A stretch of DNA of 7,690 bases from an uncultured Clostridia bacterium (GTDB lineage: Bacteria > Bacillota > Clostridia > Christensenellales > UBA1242). The stretch lies in NCBI GenBank assembly GCA_947631485.1, contig CANRLJ010000035.1, positions 1-7,690 of the forward strand, given 5' to 3'. A program made the translations under genes and the position numbers. Below, in pieces: positions 5,989 to 7,690 of the stretch; the first letter of the stretch is position 1; every line of letters begins with the position of its first letter. The notes below the pieces were generated by a model. It was given only the letters and a program-made list of their open reading frames with translations. It was not told the DNA's origin and did not search any database.

Positions 5989-6008
5989 CAATCATTTTGA
6001 AAATGTTG
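5989..6008 (+). repeat. Inverted repeat over the -35 box (possible operator)
   Basis: CAA-t-CATTTT-g-AAAATG-TTG is a nine-base inverted repeat with one unpaired T, centred on G5999. It covers the -35 box TTGAAA (5997-6002) of the next promoter. The single-base centre makes an RNA hairpin poor, so a DNA-binding dimer site is the more sensible reading. A+T-rich palindromes also arise by chance. Confidence 0.3.
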
Positions 6009-6024
6009 CGGTTTTCTGTATAAT
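5997..6024 (+). promoter_or_regulatory. Promoter for the inositol-monophosphatase-family gene and yebC
   Basis: TTGAAA (5997-6002) and a perfect TATAAT (6019-6024) are 16 bp apart. The predicted start near 6031 leaves an untranslated leader of only about 11 nt, just enough to hold the SD TGAGG (6032-6036) before ATG 6042. No terminator separates the preceding gene, so read-through from the rplT operon is also possible. Confidence 0.65.
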
Positions 6025-6041
6025 AAATTTGTGAGGCATAC

Positions 6042-6737
6042 ATGACAAAAGATTTGAAGTTTCTTATAAAAATCGTAAAACAAGCAAGCAAACTCATCAC
6101 AACAAATGTTCAGGTTTCGCCAAAAGATGACAAGGGTGATTTGGTCACGAATTGCGATTTTGAAGTAGAAAGGTTTTTGATTGACAAAATCAAGAAGAAC
6201 TATCCAAATTTTGACATCATCAGCGAGGAATTTGGAAAAACTGAAAAATTGACCGAAAATTGCTTCACCATCGACCCAATCGATGGAACAATCAACTTTG
6301 CAAACGGCTTGCCACTGTGGGGGATTCAAGTTGGTTGCATCCGCAACGGAAAAACCTGCGCTGCAGTGATATATTTGCCTGCAATGAAAGACATTTTTTA
6401 TGCTGACGAGGCGGGTGCTTACAAAAACGGAAAACCAATTCATGTATGCAACCTAAAACCTGAAAGTGTTTTGTATGTTGGCGAGAAAAAGTTTTCTTCA
6501 GAAAAAGAAAACCATCTTCTCAGAAGAGAGCTCTTTTCGAGTGCAGTGTTTTTTGCCTGGCTGTCTTGCGGACGCCTTGGCGCATACATCTTTTCGAAAA
6601 ACTTGCACAGTTGGGACTGTGTGCCGGGGATTTTTATAGCAGAGCAAGCGGGCGCTGTTTACTGCGAAAACAAAAAATTTAAGATAGTTGCAAATTCACT
6701 TGAAACAGTCAAGTATTTTGAGGAAATATTTAAGTAA
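6042..6737 (+). CDS. Inositol monophosphatase family protein
   Basis: This 231-residue enzyme belongs to the Mg2+-dependent, Li+-sensitive phosphatase superfamily (IMPase, CysQ, FBPase-like). Its motifs are in the expected order: DLVTNCDFEVE (33-43), IISEEFG (59-65, with E62/E63), the metal-binding signature TIDPIDGTINF (76-86, with D78, D81 and T83) and, near the end, HSWDCVPGIFIAEQAGA (189-205, with D192). All metal ligands expected for catalysis appear present, so it should be active. It is shorter than typical family members (about 255-270 residues), mostly between residues 130 and 190, where the usual G-S-A segment is reduced to SSAVFFAWLSCGRLGAY. The substrate cannot be told from sequence: inositol phosphates, 3'-phosphoadenosine phosphates and sugar phosphates are all known in the family. 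ATG 6042 is supported by TGAGG 5 nt upstream. The yebC SD begins just after its stop, so the two are co-transcribed. Confidence 0.92.
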   Translation: MTKDLKFLIKIVKQASKLITTNVQVSPKDDKGDLVTNCDFEVERFLIDKIKKNYPNFDIISEEFGKTEKLTENCFTIDPIDGTINFANGLPLWGIQVGCIRNGKTCAAVIYLPAMKDIFYADEAGAYKNGKPIHVCNLKPESVLYVGEKKFSSEKENHLLRRELFSSAVFFAWLSCGRLGAYIFSKNLHSWDCVPGIFIAEQAGAVYCENKKFKIVANSLETVKYFEEIFK

Positions 6738-6751
6738 AAAGGAGAAAAAGT

Positions 6752-7480
6752 ATGTCAGGACATTCTAAATGGCACAATATTCAAGCCAAAAAGGGCAAAA
6801 CAGATGCCGCAAGAGGAAAAATCTTCACGAAAATCGGTCGTGAAATTGCTGTGTGCGTTAAGCAGGGCGGAAGCGACCCAAATGTGAACAGCAAACTCAA
6901 GGACATCATTACAAAGGCAAAACAAAACAACATGCCAAATGACAACATTGAAAGGTCAATCAAAAAGGCCGCAGGTGAACTTGGCAGTGTGAATTATGAG
7001 GCAATCACATATGAGGGCTATGGCGTTGGCGGTTCGGCTGTCATCGTTGAGTGTCTTACTGACAACAAAAACCGCACTGCCGGAGATGTTCGTCACGCGT
7101 TTGACAAGCATGGTGGAAGCATGGGCTCAAATGGCTGCGTGTCCTACCTTTTCAAAAGAAAGGGGATTGTCATCGTTGAGGATGTGAAAGACGCCGAGGC
7201 GCTTATGCTTGATGCCATTGAAGAGGGCGCTGTGGATGTGCAAGAGGACGAGGACAGTGTTGAGATTATCACCGAGGCAAACGAGCATTCAAAGATGCAC
7301 GAAGCACTTGAAAAGAAGGGTTACAATGTTGTGTCAAGCGAAACCGCGCTTGTGCCAGACTTGTATGTGGATTTGTCCGCCGACCAACAAGCCAAATTTG
7401 AGCGTATGGTTGAGGCATTTGAAGATTTGGACGATGTTCAAGAAGTTTATCACAATGTGAATCTTTCTGAGGAAGAATAA
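6752..7480 (+). CDS. yebC: YebC/PmpR family protein (TACO1-like)
   Basis: This 242-residue protein matches the YebC family in length and motifs: MSGHSKWHNIQAKKG at the N-terminus, AARGKIFTKIGREI (19-32), YEGYG (87-91), TDNKNRT (103-109), HGGSMGSNGCVSYLFKRKG (120-138) and a C-terminal PDLYVDLSADQ segment. The family was long annotated as transcriptional regulators. More recent work places YebC proteins and mitochondrial TACO1 at the ribosome, helping translation of difficult stretches such as polyproline. The position usually occupied by proline in YEGYGPGG is valine here (V92). AAAGGAG (6738-6744) lies 7 nt before ATG 6752, directly after the previous stop. A hairpin terminator closes the unit at 7511-7549. 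yebC next to ruvC is a common bacterial order. Confidence 0.95.
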   Translation: MSGHSKWHNIQAKKGKTDAARGKIFTKIGREIAVCVKQGGSDPNVNSKLKDIITKAKQNNMPNDNIERSIKKAAGELGSVNYEAITYEGYGVGGSAVIVECLTDNKNRTAGDVRHAFDKHGGSMGSNGCVSYLFKRKGIVIVEDVKDAEALMLDAIEEGAVDVQEDEDSVEIITEANEHSKMHEALEKKGYNVVSSETALVPDLYVDLSADQQAKFERMVEAFEDLDDVQEVYHNVNLSEEE

Positions 7481-7510
7481 GTTTTCTTACCTGAACAGTT
7501 TTAGAATAAT

Positions 7511-7549
7511 AAAACACCCTATTTTGATTGACACAAAAGGGTGTTTTTT
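7511..7549 (+). terminator. Intrinsic terminator of yebC, overlapping the ruvC promoter
   Basis: AAAACACCCT (7511-7520) pairs perfectly with AGGGTGTTTT (7538-7547). Inside, after bulged A7521 and T7522, TTTG (7523-7526) pairs with CAAA (7534-7537), leaving the loop ATTGACA (7527-7533). The 3' arm merges into a run of six T (7544-7549). The GC-rich core is ACACCCT/AGGGTGT. The loop is also the -35 box of the ruvC promoter. Confidence 0.85.
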
Positions 7550-7557
7550 ATTAAAAT
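7528..7557 (+). promoter_or_regulatory. ruvC promoter, predicted to give a leaderless mRNA
   Basis: TTGACA (7528-7533) lies in the loop of the yebC terminator, and TAAAAT (7552-7557) follows after an 18-bp spacer. The usual distance of 6-7 nt from the -10 puts the transcript start at 7563-7564, on the A of the ruvC ATG. The 20 bases before the ATG contain no G at all, so there is no SD sequence. Confidence 0.6.
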
Positions 7558-7563
7558 AAACTT

Positions 7564-7690
7564 ATGAGAATTTTAGGTATTGACCCAGGTTATGCCATTG
7601 TCGGCTATGGAATAATTGACACTCACAAAAACAACGCTGTTGTGGATTATGGGGTTATTGAAACGCCAAAAGAGGACAGCCTGCCTGTCA
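7564..7690 (+). CDS. ruvC: Crossover junction endodeoxyribonuclease RuvC, N-terminal part (3' end outside window)
   Basis: RuvC cuts Holliday junctions during recombination and repair, working with the RuvAB branch-migration motor. Only the first 42 residues are present. [19 protein letters not shown] is the family N-terminus, with the first catalytic acid at D7 in the RNase H-like core; [10 protein letters not shown] follows as expected. ATG 7564 is fixed by this conserved beginning, since family members start at or within a few residues of this methionine. There is no SD site, and the predicted promoter would start transcription on the ATG itself. The other catalytic acids lie beyond the window, as would ruvA and ruvB if the usual order holds. 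Confidence 0.95.
   Translation, partial: MRILGIDPGYAIVGYGIIDTHKNNAVVDYGVIETPKEDSLPV

Noticed and set aside
5993..6005. CATTTTGAAAATG as a terminator after the methyltransferase gene
   Set aside because: The loop would be too small, the stem is weak and A+T-only apart from its end, and no T-run follows.
5925..6443. A 172-codon open frame on the minus strand, overlapping the methyltransferase and IMPase genes
   Set aside because: It lies opposite two well-supported genes and has no recognisable motif or plausible SD and promoter arrangement. It is a shadow of the coding strand.

Overview
The window looks like chromosomal DNA from a low-GC Gram-positive (Firmicutes/Clostridia-like) bacterium, probably an uncultured clostridial lineage. 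The support is gene content: a bacterial-type prolyl-tRNA synthetase, an infC-rpmI-rplT operon behind an L20-type attenuator leader, a yebC-ruvC junction, strong AAAGGAG-type Shine-Dalgarno (SD) sites, sigma-A-like promoters (TTGACA/TAAAAT) and overall A+T richness. All genes lie on the + strand and are tightly packed. I see no mobile element, CRISPR array, tRNA or rRNA. The lineage is inferred from style and synteny, not from a marker search.

Layout: (1) 2-574 is the C-terminal part of proS, closed by a hairpin terminator. (2) 633-3404 encodes a 923-residue soluble protein that I do not recognise. Its middle carries repeats resembling mTERF motifs. Its promoter and ribosome binding site lie inside the proS terminator. 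(3) 3442-4008 encodes a small membrane protein resembling proteins annotated as CorB/DUF21-like. (4) 4005-5987 is the translation block: promoter, leader RNA with terminator and competing antiterminator, infC with an ATT start, rpmI, rplT, and a SpoU-family 2'-O-methyltransferase coupled to rplT by TAATG. (5) 6042-7480 has its own promoter and holds an inositol-monophosphatase-family gene and yebC. (6) After a terminator, ruvC begins at 7564 and runs off the window; its -35 box sits in the terminator loop.

Most genes serve protein synthesis: tRNA charging, initiation, the 50S subunit, RNA modification and YebC. RuvC serves recombination. The two genes at 633-4008 are the unexplained part.

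The most interesting architecture is at gene boundaries. A terminator and the next promoter share the same bases at 577-632 and 7511-7557, and ruvC looks leaderless. The large repeat protein is the best candidate for undescribed biology, but its function cannot be read from sequence alone.
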